Positions 7,672-15,755 of a DNA stretch of 56,557 nucleotides are shown here, piece by piece. The position numbers were made by a program, and so were the translations under genes. The stretch is from Singulisphaera sp. GP187 (GTDB taxonomy: Bacteria; Planctomycetota; GCA-002687715). Numbering within the stretch: the first letter of the stretch is position 1; each line of letters starts with the position of its first letter. The stretch is taken from contig CAMDTN010000015.1 of the NCBI GenBank assembly GCA_945907755.1, positions 1-56,557 of the forward strand, given 5' to 3'. The notes beneath the pieces are model-generated. The model was not told the origin of the DNA. It saw only the letters and a program-made list of their open reading frames with translations, and did no database searches.

Positions 7672-9327
7672 TTAGAGCCCCAAGTAGCGCGGGCCGCCGT
7701 TGTCTTGCGGCACCGTCCAACGAATCTGCTCGTAAGGATCGGCGATGTCGCAAGTCTTGCAGTGCACGCAATTGCTGGCGTTGATTTGGAGTTTGCGGTC
7801 AGCGCCAACACCGGCCATTTCATAGACCGCCGCGGGGCAGAAGCGCTCACACGGATTGCCGTACTCCTCGGTGCAGCGCGTGCGGCACAGATCGGTATCG
7901 GCCACCAGCAAGTGGCTGGGCTGCTGCTCTTCATGGATAGAGCCGGCATGAAATACGCCCGTCACTTTGTCGAAAGTGAGCTTGCCATCGGCTTTGAATG
8001 CGGCGCGACCAGCTTGCGCGTCGCCCTTCCCCATGGCTTCGTGGTCTGCATGCAGCGGCAAGCGATTGGCGAAGATCTTTCCGCCCAAGACATTGGCGAT
8101 GCCCGCCACGAACTTGCCCACGCGGAATCCGTGGCGCGCAAAAGCCGCACGCCAATTGCGCGTGCGCCAAAGTTCGTCGCGAATCCAAGATGACTGAATG
8201 CGCACTTCGTAGGCCGCGAGCGTGGCTTCGCTCATGCATTCTTCAGGCTCCGCTGCCGCCAGTAATGCGTCGGCAATGGTGTCGCCCGCGCGCATGCCTG
8301 AACCGATCGCCGTGTGCACGCCCTTCAAGCGCGCGATGTTTAGCAAGCTGCCGCTATCGCCCACAATCAAGAAGCCATCCCCGTGGCTCTTGGGTCGCGA
8401 CCACCAACCACCTTCGGGAACCGTCTTTGCACCAGCCTTCAGCAAAGTGCCGCCCGCGAGAATCGACGCGATGCGCGGATGCGTTTTCCAGAGCTGGAAG
8501 TTCTGCCATGGGTCGCTTGCTGGGTCGGGGTTGTCCAACGCCGTCACAAAACCAATGCTCACCTTTGTGTCGCTCAGGCCATAAACCCACGAGCCGCCAT
8601 AGCCGCTGTTATTCAGAGGCCAGCCCGCTGTGTGAATCACTTCGCCTTGGCGCACGCGGCCAGCAGGGATGTCCCAAAGTTCCTTGCAGCCTGTGCCATA
8701 GACCTGCGGGTTGGGCCCATGAAGCCCAAGTGTCTCAACCAAGGTGCGCGTCAGCGAGCCGCGGCTGCCTTCACCCAGCACTGTCACCCGAGCGCGCACT
8801 TCTGAACCCAACTCGAAGGCAGCGCCTTCACTGCCATCGCGTGCGCGCCCGCGGTCGACCAATTGCACGCCGCGAACCTTGCCCTCTTCGATCAACAACT
8901 TCTCAGCGGGCATACCTTCGGCCACTGTGATGCCGAGGGCTTCCACCTGTTCTTTCATCCAGCGCACCGCCTGCGACAACGTGATGATGACCGCGCCGTG
9001 GTTTTTCAGAGTTGGTGGGATGAAGGGCAGCTTGCTTGCGCCGCGCTCCGAAAGGGTCAACACTGTTTCGCCAGTGACATCGGCCTCCACCGGAAAGCCT
9101 TGCGCGCGCCAATCTGCGCCCAGCAGTTCTTCAATCCCGCGTGGGTCCATGATGGCGCCGGAGAGGATGTGGTCCCCTGCTTCGCGACCCTTTTCCAGCA
9201 CCATGATCTCGAAGCGCCCGGCGGCGCCTTGGTCTTTCAGGCGGCGGCCCAAGCGCAGCGCGGCGGCAAGATTCGCCGGGCCTGCACCCACAAACAGGAC
9301 ATCCACCGGCATCACATCGCGGTCCAT
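7672..9327 (-). CDS. Electron transfer flavoprotein-ubiquinone oxidoreductase
   Basis: Membrane-associated flavo-iron-sulfur enzyme that passes electrons from reduced ETF to the quinone pool, linking fatty-acid and amino-acid oxidation to respiration. 551 residues, normal length. N-terminal FAD motif DVLFVGAGPANLAAA, then GREAGDHILSGAIMD; ubiquinone/FAD region GDSGSLLNIARLKG; C-terminal 4Fe-4S domain with CERFCP, NCVHCKTCD and DNGGPRY. Start chosen at ATG 9327, six bases after GGAG; earlier in-frame ATGs overlap the stop of the upstream gene. No ETF subunit genes are in the window. Confidence 0.93.
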   Translation of the reverse strand: MDRDVMPVDVLFVGAGPANLAAALRLGRRLKDQGAAGRFEIMVLEKGREAGDHILSGAIMDPRGIEELLGADWRAQGFPVEADVTGETVLTLSERGASKLPFIPPTLKNHGAVIITLSQAVRWMKEQVEALGITVAEGMPAEKLLIEEGKVRGVQLVDRGRARDGSEGAAFELGSEVRARVTVLGEGSRGSLTRTLVETLGLHGPNPQVYGTGCKELWDIPAGRVRQGEVIHTAGWPLNNSGYGGSWVYGLSDTKVSIGFVTALDNPDPASDPWQNFQLWKTHPRIASILAGGTLLKAGAKTVPEGGWWSRPKSHGDGFLIVGDSGSLLNIARLKGVHTAIGSGMRAGDTIADALLAAAEPEECMSEATLAAYEVRIQSSWIRDELWRTRNWRAAFARHGFRVGKFVAGIANVLGGKIFANRLPLHADHEAMGKGDAQAGRAAFKADGKLTFDKVTGVFHAGSIHEEQQPSHLLVADTDLCRTRCTEEYGNPCERFCPAAVYEMAGVGADRKLQINASNCVHCKTCDIADPYEQIRWTVPQDNGGPRYLGL

Positions 9328-9346
9328 GAGCATCTCCGTTGCGAGT

Positions 9347-10354
9347 CTAACCAGTGCTGCGAAGCTCATGCTCCACTGCGGCTAGCACTGCTGCGAACGC
9401 TGCGCGCAGCGGCCCCGGATGCGATGCTCCTGCAGCCAGCATGTGCCCACCGCCACAGAAGTGCTGCGCCAAGCGCAGCGCGCTCCAAGGCGCACGAGTG
9501 CGGAAACTGAACTTCACACCATCGGGCTCTTCGCGCACAAAGACTGCGATGCCCACGCCTTCGATAGAGCGCAGTTGATTCACAAAATCCTCGCTGTCAG
9601 CCCGTAGCGCTCCAGTGGCACGAAACATTGACTGCGTGACATGGCCCAGCGCACAGCGGCCATCATGCAGCACTTCGATGCTCGCGAGGAATTGACTGAG
9701 CAGTTGTTTGCCCGCCAACGATTCGCGTTGCCCCAATTCTGCGGCCACGCGCTGCGGTTGGGCACCGGCGCGCACCAAACGCTGCGCCGCTGCAAAGGCG
9801 CGTTCGTCGGAATTAGACCAACGGAACCAGCCGGTGTCGTTCACCAAAGCTGTGTACAGCGCGTCCGCAGCTTGCGGCTGTATTGGCCAATTCAGTTCTT
9901 CCAGAATCTCTTGCACCAGGACGCCGGTGGACGCAGCCCCGGTGTCCACCAAATGCAGCTTGGAGAATGCGACCGGCGCTGGGTGATGGTCTACACACAG
10001 CACAGGAAACGATGCGGCCCTCAGCGGCGCTTCCATACGGCCAATGCGCGGCCACGCGTTGTTGTCCAAGACCAAGGCGAGATCAGCATGGGCCACAGCT
10101 TCGCGCGCCGCAGCGTCGTCACTGATGACCCGCACCGGCACACCTTGCACAAGAAACTCAAACAACCTTGGTGCCGGTTCGTCCAAGAGGACCAACGGCA
10201 AACAGCCATGAGCAGTGAATGCAGCGGCCATGGCCACGGCAGCCCCCAAAGCGTCGCCATCAATTTGCACATGACCCAACAACAACGGCCGCTGGCATTC
10301 GCGCAGCGCTTGCAACAGTGCCACGCGCAATTCTGCTGACGTGTGAGTGATCAC
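9347..10354 (-). CDS. DHH-DHHA1 phosphoesterase, NrnA-like nano-RNase/pAp phosphatase
   Basis: Predicted to degrade very short RNAs and/or pAp. 335 residues. DHH-domain motifs: LLLGHVQIDGDALGAAVA, LDNNAWPRIG, CVDHHPAP, NDTGWFRWSN; C-terminal DHHA1 motif CGGGHMLAAGAS. The second motif reads LDNNA where DxA/DTS is usual, so one metal ligand may be altered. GTG 10354 is the start: it overlaps the HEAT gene's stop (GTGA), has GGAGG 9 bases before it, and begins VITHTSAEL. It is translationally coupled to the HEAT gene upstream and followed by ETF-QO. Confidence 0.85.
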   Translation of the reverse strand: MITHTSAELRVALLQALRECQRPLLLGHVQIDGDALGAAVAMAAAFTAHGCLPLVLLDEPAPRLFEFLVQGVPVRVISDDAAAREAVAHADLALVLDNNAWPRIGRMEAPLRAASFPVLCVDHHPAPVAFSKLHLVDTGAASTGVLVQEILEELNWPIQPQAADALYTALVNDTGWFRWSNSDERAFAAAQRLVRAGAQPQRVAAELGQRESLAGKQLLSQFLASIEVLHDGRCALGHVTQSMFRATGALRADSEDFVNQLRSIEGVGIAVFVREEPDGVKFSFRTRAPWSALRLAQHFCGGGHMLAAGASHPGPLRAAFAAVLAAVEHELRSTG

Positions 10355-11988
10355 TGCGGTGCTCCTCCCTTGGGGCCTGCACTCAGCGCCGCTGCGCTCC
10401 GCGTTTGCAACCAGACGCGCTTGCAATCTGCTTCCAGCACGCCGCGCACATCGACAAACCCGTGGTGCAGCAAGGCACAAGCCGCGGCGTTGCGCACAGA
10501 CGCATCGGCATCAGTCAACAATGCGCGCAACGCAGGCACCAAATGCCAATTGTCTTGGCCTGCCAGTGCGAGTGCAGCACACTCGCGCACTAAAGGCACA
10601 ACATCGCGCACAAGGCTCAGCAGCAGCGAGCGATTGCGGTCGCTGCGCCCTCGGCCCAAAGCCAAGGCCGCCGTGGCCCGCGCCAGCGCCGCAGCACCGA
10701 GCGCAGCAGTCTCCACCGCAACGAAATGCTGTTCGTCCCATGCACCGCGCGCTAGCCGCGCCAAGGCAAGCGTGCGCACCAATTCTTCTGGATGCTGCAA
10801 CAAACTTGCGATGTGGTTGCCACGCGGTCCTTGCAGCAGCAGCTCTGCCGCCAACTCCGCCGTTGCAAAACCTTCCGCTGGGTCCAGTGCTTGCAACAAC
10901 AGGGCTTCGAACGCCTCCGGAGTCGCGTTGCGTTCCACCATGTCCAGAAATGTGCTGCTGACATCGGCGGGCACTAAGGACAACACCGTGCCGGCTTCGG
11001 ACGCAGGCAAAGCAGCTTGCAAGGACTCCGCCGCCTCGGCTGCCGCCCAACGCACCTCGTCGCTGCGATCCAGCAAACCTGCAAGCAGCGCTTGAATTGG
11101 CACCTGTGCCCGAGCCTCTACTGCCGCAGCAAACGCAGCCACGCGCTCGGCCGCGGCACCCACCGCCAGCAATTCCGTCAGCATGGCACTACCGGCCGGG
11201 TGCGCTAGCAGCGCCAGTGCGCGCGCCACCGCAACGCGCTGCGTAGCCGCGAGCTTTGGGGCAGTGGCCAGCAGAAAAGGAGCGTGCGCGGGAAGCGGTG
11301 CATCCAAAACTCCGGCGAGCGCAGCAGATTCCAGCAACAGCGTCGCCACAGGCAGTTGCGGCGCGAGGACACTGCCGGATTGGCGCGCGGCTTCTGGCAG
11401 CGCGGCGAACAAGCGTTCATCCGCGTACAGACTGGGCAAGATGTCTTGCAGCGCTGCGCCAGCAGGCAAGCCGGCCAACTCTGCCAAGAGTGCCACACGC
11501 GTTGGCGGGCACGGTCGCGCCAACACTGCTGCCAGCAACACGCGCCGCTGTTCCCCACGCAAGCGCTGCAAAGCATCCAGCGCCGCCGCGCGCCACGGAC
11601 ATGCCACCGCGGCAGCATCCAACAACACCAAAGCGCCCGACAGGCCGGCCTCTTCCAAATGCAGCATCGCCCAAGTCGCAGTTGCTTGGTCTTCGCGCAG
11701 CAACGCGTGGCCGTAATTGCGTAGTCCGCTGGGCCCGCGAGCCGCAGCTTCCAATACCACCAAGCGCACCGTGGCCACCGGATGCGCTGCATGGCGCGTC
11801 GCCAGCGCAACAATCTCGTCCGCTGTTGCCAATGCCATCAGCGCTTGCGCGCTGGATTCCACAAAGGCCCGCTCGACACTGCCAACCGGTGCAATGCCCA
11901 GCAGATAGCGCTCTGCTTGGCTCGCCGGCTGCGCCACCAACGAGACGACGCTGCAGCACAACAGGATCAAACAAAGGAACGGGCGCAT
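10351..11988 (-). CDS. Secreted HEAT-repeat protein
   Basis: 545 residues with a cleavable signal peptide (MRPFLCLILLCCSVVSLVAQ) followed by Ala/Leu-rich helical repeats of about 30-35 residues throughout, of the HEAT/Armadillo type (for example RECAALALAGQDNWHLVPALRALL). Such solenoids bind protein partners; no enzyme motif is seen. A longer in-frame start exists, but ATG 11988 places the signal peptide at the N-terminus and lies 7 bases after a -10 box, so the mRNA may be leaderless. It follows the pilin gene, raising the possibility of a cell-surface or pilus-related role, which is inference only. Confidence 0.75.
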   Translation of the reverse strand: MRPFLCLILLCCSVVSLVAQPASQAERYLLGIAPVGSVERAFVESSAQALMALATADEIVALATRHAAHPVATVRLVVLEAAARGPSGLRNYGHALLREDQATATWAMLHLEEAGLSGALVLLDAAAVACPWRAAALDALQRLRGEQRRVLLAAVLARPCPPTRVALLAELAGLPAGAALQDILPSLYADERLFAALPEAARQSGSVLAPQLPVATLLLESAALAGVLDAPLPAHAPFLLATAPKLAATQRVAVARALALLAHPAGSAMLTELLAVGAAAERVAAFAAAVEARAQVPIQALLAGLLDRSDEVRWAAAEAAESLQAALPASEAGTVLSLVPADVSSTFLDMVERNATPEAFEALLLQALDPAEGFATAELAAELLLQGPRGNHIASLLQHPEELVRTLALARLARGAWDEQHFVAVETAALGAAALARATAALALGRGRSDRNRSLLLSLVRDVVPLVRECAALALAGQDNWHLVPALRALLTDADASVRNAAACALLHHGFVDVRGVLEADCKRVWLQTRSAAALSAGPKGGAPQ

Positions 11989-11995
11989 GAGCCCC

Positions 11996-12024
11996 AAGTT
12001 ACGGGTCTCACCGCGGCTGGTCAA
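11996..12024 (-). promoter_or_regulatory. Promoter for the HEAT-repeat gene
   Basis: TTGACC, a 17-base spacer and TAACTT. The -10 box ends 7 bases before ATG 11988 (bases GGGGCTC), so transcription should begin at or next to the start codon. It lies downstream of the pilin terminator at 12054-12082. Confidence 0.55.
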
Positions 12025-12053
12025 TCAAACAGCGTTCCCGCAAAAGCACAGCG

Positions 12054-12082
12054 ACGGAGCAACCTGCATGAGGCTGCTCCGT
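12054..12082 (-). terminator. Terminator after the pilin gene
   Basis: ACGGAGCA/TGCTCCGT with further G-U and CCT/AGG pairs gives a 12-bp stem with a 5-base loop, 30 bases beyond the pilin stop. A TTTT run follows after 8 bases, so it is a plausible but imperfect intrinsic terminator. Confidence 0.55.
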
Positions 12083-12112
12083 GCGCTTGCAGAAAAGACT
12101 GTGTTCAGCAGG

Positions 12113-12802
12113 TCACTGAACAGGAGTCCAGGTGTTGCCGTCGATGGACACCGCGCCGTTGATGGCAGGAGGGCTGCTCATGTCGCCTGCCACAGTGTAG
12201 GCCGCGTCAAATGCGGGCGGTGCACCTGCGTCGTAGGTAAGCGCATCCATGCGTGTTTGGATGATCTCGCCACGCTGATTCACATGGAAAGTACGGTTGC
12301 CCGTGGTGCTCGCGCCCACCGGCCATCCGTAGCACGACCAGATGTTTTCGCAGTTGTCGTCGCCGTACACGCCAGGCCCACCGTTAGCTACTTCGGCAAC
12401 GCCTGCTGGTGGATTGGCCGCGCTCGGTAGGAAGATGCGGAAGAAGTAGCCAGACTTGCTGACATAACCGTTGGCATCAACGTTTTGGAAAGTCGCAGCC
12501 AAGATGGGCGGATCCAAAGGAACCACTGGGCCGTTGCCGCGCAAATTCAACGCGCTCAGGCCCGACAGCTCGCCGAAGCAGCCGTATTCGCCGGTGCCGT
12601 CGAGGTCGTTGTCAACAGCCCCCATGGACTGGAACTGCGCTTGGGATGTGACCAAGTTGCGCAGCGTGGAAATGGCATTGGACTCGTTGGCCGCAAGGCG
12701 CGACGCGAGCAAGTTTGGCACCGCAATAGCCGCGATGATGGCGATGATCGCTACGACGATCATCAACTCGATCAGAGTAAAACCAGATTGATTGCGCTTC
12801 AT
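12113..12802 (-). CDS. Type IV pilin / pseudopilin
   Basis: 229 residues. Begins MKRNQSGFTLIELMIVVAII, a short basic leader ending in Gly, then Phe+1 and Glu+5 of a prepilin cleavage/methylation signal, followed by the long hydrophobic helix. The globular part carries two or three Cys pairs (CFGEL, CENIWSCYGW) and Gly/Asn-rich segments. It should be cleaved by the prepilin peptidase at 18692-19570. It is the last gene of the pilT-pilC-TPR-pilin group and has a good ribosome site (AGGAG, 7 bases before ATG), preceded by a hairpin. Major pilin or pseudopilin cannot be decided from sequence. Confidence 0.9.
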   Translation of the reverse strand: MKRNQSGFTLIELMIVVAIIAIIAAIAVPNLLASRLAANESNAISTLRNLVTSQAQFQSMGAVDNDLDGTGEYGCFGELSGLSALNLRGNGPVVPLDPPILAATFQNVDANGYVSKSGYFFRIFLPSAANPPAGVAEVANGGPGVYGDDNCENIWSCYGWPVGASTTGNRTFHVNQRGEIIQTRMDALTYDAGAPPAFDAAYTVAGDMSSPPAINGAVSIDGNTWTPVQ

Positions 12803-12820
12803 GAGGGCTCCTATTGAGGA

Positions 12821-12844
12821 CGGTTCGGCTGATTCAGCGAACCG
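12821..12844 (-). promoter_or_regulatory. Intercistronic hairpin before the pilin gene
   Basis: CGGTTCG/CGAACCG plus CTGA/TCAG form a stem of about 11 bp that spans the stop codon of the TPR gene and ends 18 bases before the pilin ATG, just upstream of its ribosome site. There is no T-run. It could protect the pilin part of the message from decay or mark a processing site. Confidence 0.45.
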
Positions 12845-13463
12845 CTCCTACCGGGCTAACGCTCGGACTATCGCCCTGTACTTCAGCAGATGTTCCTCGC
12901 CGTGAACGGCAGGCTGCTTCAGCCAAGGCACAGAGACGGCCCGCCATGGGGCTTCCAGATTCTTCTTCGGCAAGCGCTCGTGCTTCCTTCAGCGCAACCT
13001 CACAAAGCCCCTCATCTAACGCTTGCAGCACGCCAAAGGCACGCACGCGAGCGAGTTTGGGGGCAAGGCTTCTGGCCTGATTCGCAAGCACGGTCGCGTC
13101 AGCGCTGCGTCCATCGCGCCGTGCAAGGTCCGCCAGAGCGATCAGCACTTCCGCGCGCTGCGCCGCATCGGTGCAGCGCTGCAACGCCGTGTCGTACCAA
13201 CGCACGGCTAGGTGAAGGTCGCCAGATTTGTCTGCCAGAAACGCTGCCAAGAGCGCTGGTTTGGCAGTATTCGGAAAGCGTTCGGCCAGAGCTGCAACGC
13301 CCGCCTGCGCGGCTGGCATGTCCGTTCGCGCCAACGCGAACAGCGGCTCCATCAGCGCATCAACGCCTGGGTCGGGAGTGGCAAAACCAACAACCAGCAG
13401 CACCACCGCTACGGCAGCCGCACACCCATACAACGCACACCGCTTGAGCACAGCGCTGCGCAT
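12834..13463 (-). CDS. Membrane-anchored TPR-like protein
   Basis: 209 residues. One N-terminal membrane segment (about 11-28, CALYGCAAAVAVVLLVVGFA), then helical tetratricopeptide-like repeats (AALAERFPNTAKPALLAAFL, LALHAVRWYDTALQRC-like pattern with conserved Ala/Gly/Tyr spacing). The ATG overlaps the pilC stop by one base, so it is co-translated with the pilus platform gene. In that position it may be a pilus assembly accessory protein like the TPR pilotin/PilF class, but it has no lipobox. No specific function is assigned. Confidence 0.65.
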   Translation of the reverse strand: MRSAVLKRCALYGCAAAVAVVLLVVGFATPDPGVDALMEPLFALARTDMPAAQAGVAALAERFPNTAKPALLAAFLADKSGDLHLAVRWYDTALQRCTDAAQRAEVLIALADLARRDGRSADATVLANQARSLAPKLARVRAFGVLQALDEGLCEVALKEARALAEEESGSPMAGRLCALAEAACRSRRGTSAEVQGDSPSVSPVGAVR

Positions 13464-14590
13464 CAGTGAGGCGTCAGTGCTTCTTGAAGTTTCATGATGG
13501 GCAAGAAGATGGCCAGCACGATGCCGCCCACAACGCCACCCATCACAGCGATCAACAGTGGCTCGATGAGCGACGTGAGGCTCTTCACTTCGGCCTCCAC
13601 CTGTTGGTCATAGAACTCGCTGATCTTCTCTAGCAGGACTTCCAGCGAGCCTGAGCGTTCGCCAACACCGATCATGCGCACCACCATGGGTGGGAACACT
13701 TTTTCGCGTGCGAGCGGCGCGGCCAGCGTGTCGCCTTGGCGCACGCTTTCCATGGAACGCATGACTGCCGAGCGCACCACGACATTGCCGGCCGTTTCCG
13801 CCACGATTTCCAGTGCAGCCAAGATGGGCACGCCACTCTTCACCATCGTTGAAAATGTGCGGGCGAAACGCGACAACGCCACCTTGCGGAACAAGGGACC
13901 GAAGACGGGCACCGTGAAACGGAGATGATCCATCGTGCGCTGCCCCGCTGGAGTGCGCTTCCACATGATGAAGCCGAAAACCATGACTCCGATCACTGCG
14001 GCACACACAAGGAAGTTGTCTTTCAGCGCCATACTGATGGCCATCACCGCTTTGGTGACGCCCGGCAATTCCACGCCGAGGCCATCGAAGATCTCTTTGA
14101 AGCGTGGCACGATCACGATTAGCAAGAAGCCCGTGATGGCGAATACCATCGCCAAACTGACCACGGGGTAAGTCATCGCGGACTTGATCTCGCGCCGCAG
14201 CCTCGCACTGGCCTCGAGGTATTCGGCAAGGCGCACCAGAATCTCGTCTAACTGACCGCTGGCTTCGCCTGCCTTCACCATGCTGACATACACCGTAGGA
14301 AACACCTTCGGGTGCCGCGACAGCGCCTTGGATAAATCCAACCCTGAACGGATGTCCGCGATGACCGTCTCGGTGATGGCAGCAAGTTTCTGACTCTCCG
14401 CTTGCTCGGCAAGAATGGAGAGGCATTCGAGCAGCGGCAATCCTGCGCTGATCATGGTTGCCAACTGGCGCGTGAAGAGCTCGATTTCGCCGCGCTTCAT
14501 CGCGCGGCGGCGGCGAGGTGGCGTCTTGGGCGCGTTGCCGCGCAGCATTTCCAATTCGGGGGCCTGAGTGCCGCGGGTTGCCGTGCTCAT
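13463..14590 (-). CDS. pilC: Pilus/type II secretion inner-membrane platform protein
   Basis: PilC/GspF family, the membrane platform on which assembly and retraction ATPases act. 375 residues, slightly short because the N-terminal region is reduced. Two GspF domains: about residues 35-160 (FTRQLATMISAGLPLLECL, MVKAGEASGQLDEIL) and 235-360 (FARTFSTMVKSGVPILAAL, MIGVGERSGSLEVLLEKIS), with membrane helices after each (AMVFAITGFLLIVIV; LLIAVMGGVVGGIVLAIF). It starts at ATG 14590, sharing ATGA with the pilT stop, and is followed without a gap by the TPR gene. Confidence 0.93.
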   Translation of the reverse strand: MSTATRGTQAPELEMLRGNAPKTPPRRRRAMKRGEIELFTRQLATMISAGLPLLECLSILAEQAESQKLAAITETVIADIRSGLDLSKALSRHPKVFPTVYVSMVKAGEASGQLDEILVRLAEYLEASARLRREIKSAMTYPVVSLAMVFAITGFLLIVIVPRFKEIFDGLGVELPGVTKAVMAISMALKDNFLVCAAVIGVMVFGFIMWKRTPAGQRTMDHLRFTVPVFGPLFRKVALSRFARTFSTMVKSGVPILAALEIVAETAGNVVVRSAVMRSMESVRQGDTLAAPLAREKVFPPMVVRMIGVGERSGSLEVLLEKISEFYDQQVEAEVKSLTSLIEPLLIAVMGGVVGGIVLAIFLPIMKLQEALTPH

Positions 14591-15675
14591 GCAGGGGCCC
14601 CAGCCAACGGACGCGGTGATGCCATCATGCGCAGGAGGTCTTCCTTGTCTGTCGAATGCTCCATAGCAGTCTCGCGCGAGATCAAGCGCCGCTGCACCAA
14701 CGAGCTCAGCGACGCGTTCATGGTTTGCATGCCCTCGCGGCCGCCAGTTTGAAGCTGCGAATAAATCTGATGGGCTTTGTCTTCGCGGATCAGCGCACGA
14801 ATGGCTGCGTTGGCCACCATGATCTCGGCTGCCAAGGCGCGCCCTCGCCCAGTCTGATTGGGCAGCAATTGTTGGCAGAACACAGCCTGCAGCACGAAAC
14901 TCAGTTGGGTGCGGATTTGCTGCTGCTGCCACGCAGGGAACACATCGACGATGCGGTTGATCGTTTGCACCGCGTCTGACGTGTGCAAGGTGCCAAAGGT
15001 GAGATGGCCCGTTTCTGCCAGCGTTAGCGCAGCCTCGATGGTCTCGAGATCCCGCATTTCGCCGATGAGCACCACGTCTGGGTCTTGGCGCAACACCGAG
15101 CGCAACGCCTTGCCGAATTGATGCGTGTCCGAGCCCACTTCGCGTTGGTTGATCAGCGCGCGCTTGCCGCGATGCAAGAACTCAATGGGGTCTTCGATGG
15201 TCACCACGTGCACATCGCGCGTGCGATTGATGTGATCGATCATGGATGCCAGCGTGGTGGACTTACCACTGCCCGTGGAGCCAGTTACCAGCACCAGCCC
15301 CTTGGGCGTCGTGCACAGCGATTCGCACAGCTTCACCGGCAGCCCAAGCGCGTTCATTGTCTGAACTTCGAAGGGGATCATGCGGAATACTGCGGCCACG
15401 GCCCCGCGTTGCAAGAACACATTGGCGCGAAAGCGCCCGATACCTTCCACTGCGAAGGACATATCCAATTCCCAGTCTCGCTCGAAGGTCGCAATCTGCT
15501 CGTTGTTCAGAATCGAATAGGCGAGGCGGCGCGTCTCGTCGCCAAGCAGCGCTTCCGATGCGAGATCCAGCAACTTGCCATGCAAGCGGATCTTTGGCGG
15601 CGCTCCGGGGGACAGATGGAAATCTGACCCTCCCCGCGTGACCAGCGTGGAAAGATAATCCTCAAGGTGTGGCAT
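14587..15675 (-). CDS. pilT: Twitching motility ATPase PilT (copy 1)
   Basis: Hexameric ATPase powering pilus retraction. 362 residues. Walker A GSTGSGKST, Asp box IEDPIEF, Walker B DPDVVLIGEMRD, His box LTFGTLHTSDAVQTINRIVD. AIRALIREDKAHQIYSQLQT matches the C-terminal PilT domain; EGMQTMNASLSSLV is the usual PilT ending. ATG 15675 gives the usual N-terminus (MPHLEDYLSTLVTRGGSDFHLS); an upstream GTG at 15690 is possible. Its stop overlaps the pilC start. No partner assembly ATPase (PilB/GspE) is adjacent. Confidence 0.93.
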   Translation of the reverse strand: MPHLEDYLSTLVTRGGSDFHLSPGAPPKIRLHGKLLDLASEALLGDETRRLAYSILNNEQIATFERDWELDMSFAVEGIGRFRANVFLQRGAVAAVFRMIPFEVQTMNALGLPVKLCESLCTTPKGLVLVTGSTGSGKSTTLASMIDHINRTRDVHVVTIEDPIEFLHRGKRALINQREVGSDTHQFGKALRSVLRQDPDVVLIGEMRDLETIEAALTLAETGHLTFGTLHTSDAVQTINRIVDVFPAWQQQQIRTQLSFVLQAVFCQQLLPNQTGRGRALAAEIMVANAAIRALIREDKAHQIYSQLQTGGREGMQTMNASLSSLVQRRLISRETAMEHSTDKEDLLRMMASPRPLAGAPA

Positions 15676-15736
15676 GAGTGCGCCGCGCACAGGGCGCAGG
15701 CACTTCCACTATCGGCAGCAGAGCAATTCAGACAAA

Positions 15737-15754
15737 GCCGCGCATGCGCGCAGC
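15737..15754 (-). terminator. Terminator after the EF-G-like gene
   Basis: GCTGCGC and GCGCGGC pair as a 7-bp stem (one G-U) around a GCAT loop, starting 2 bases after the EF-G-like stop and followed directly by TTTGTCT. Confidence 0.6.
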
Positions 15755-15755
15755 T

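Noticed and set aside
13463-14932. Longer pilC starting at 14932
   Set aside because: The extra 114 codons lie inside pilT; the ATGA overlap at 14590 gives the normal start.
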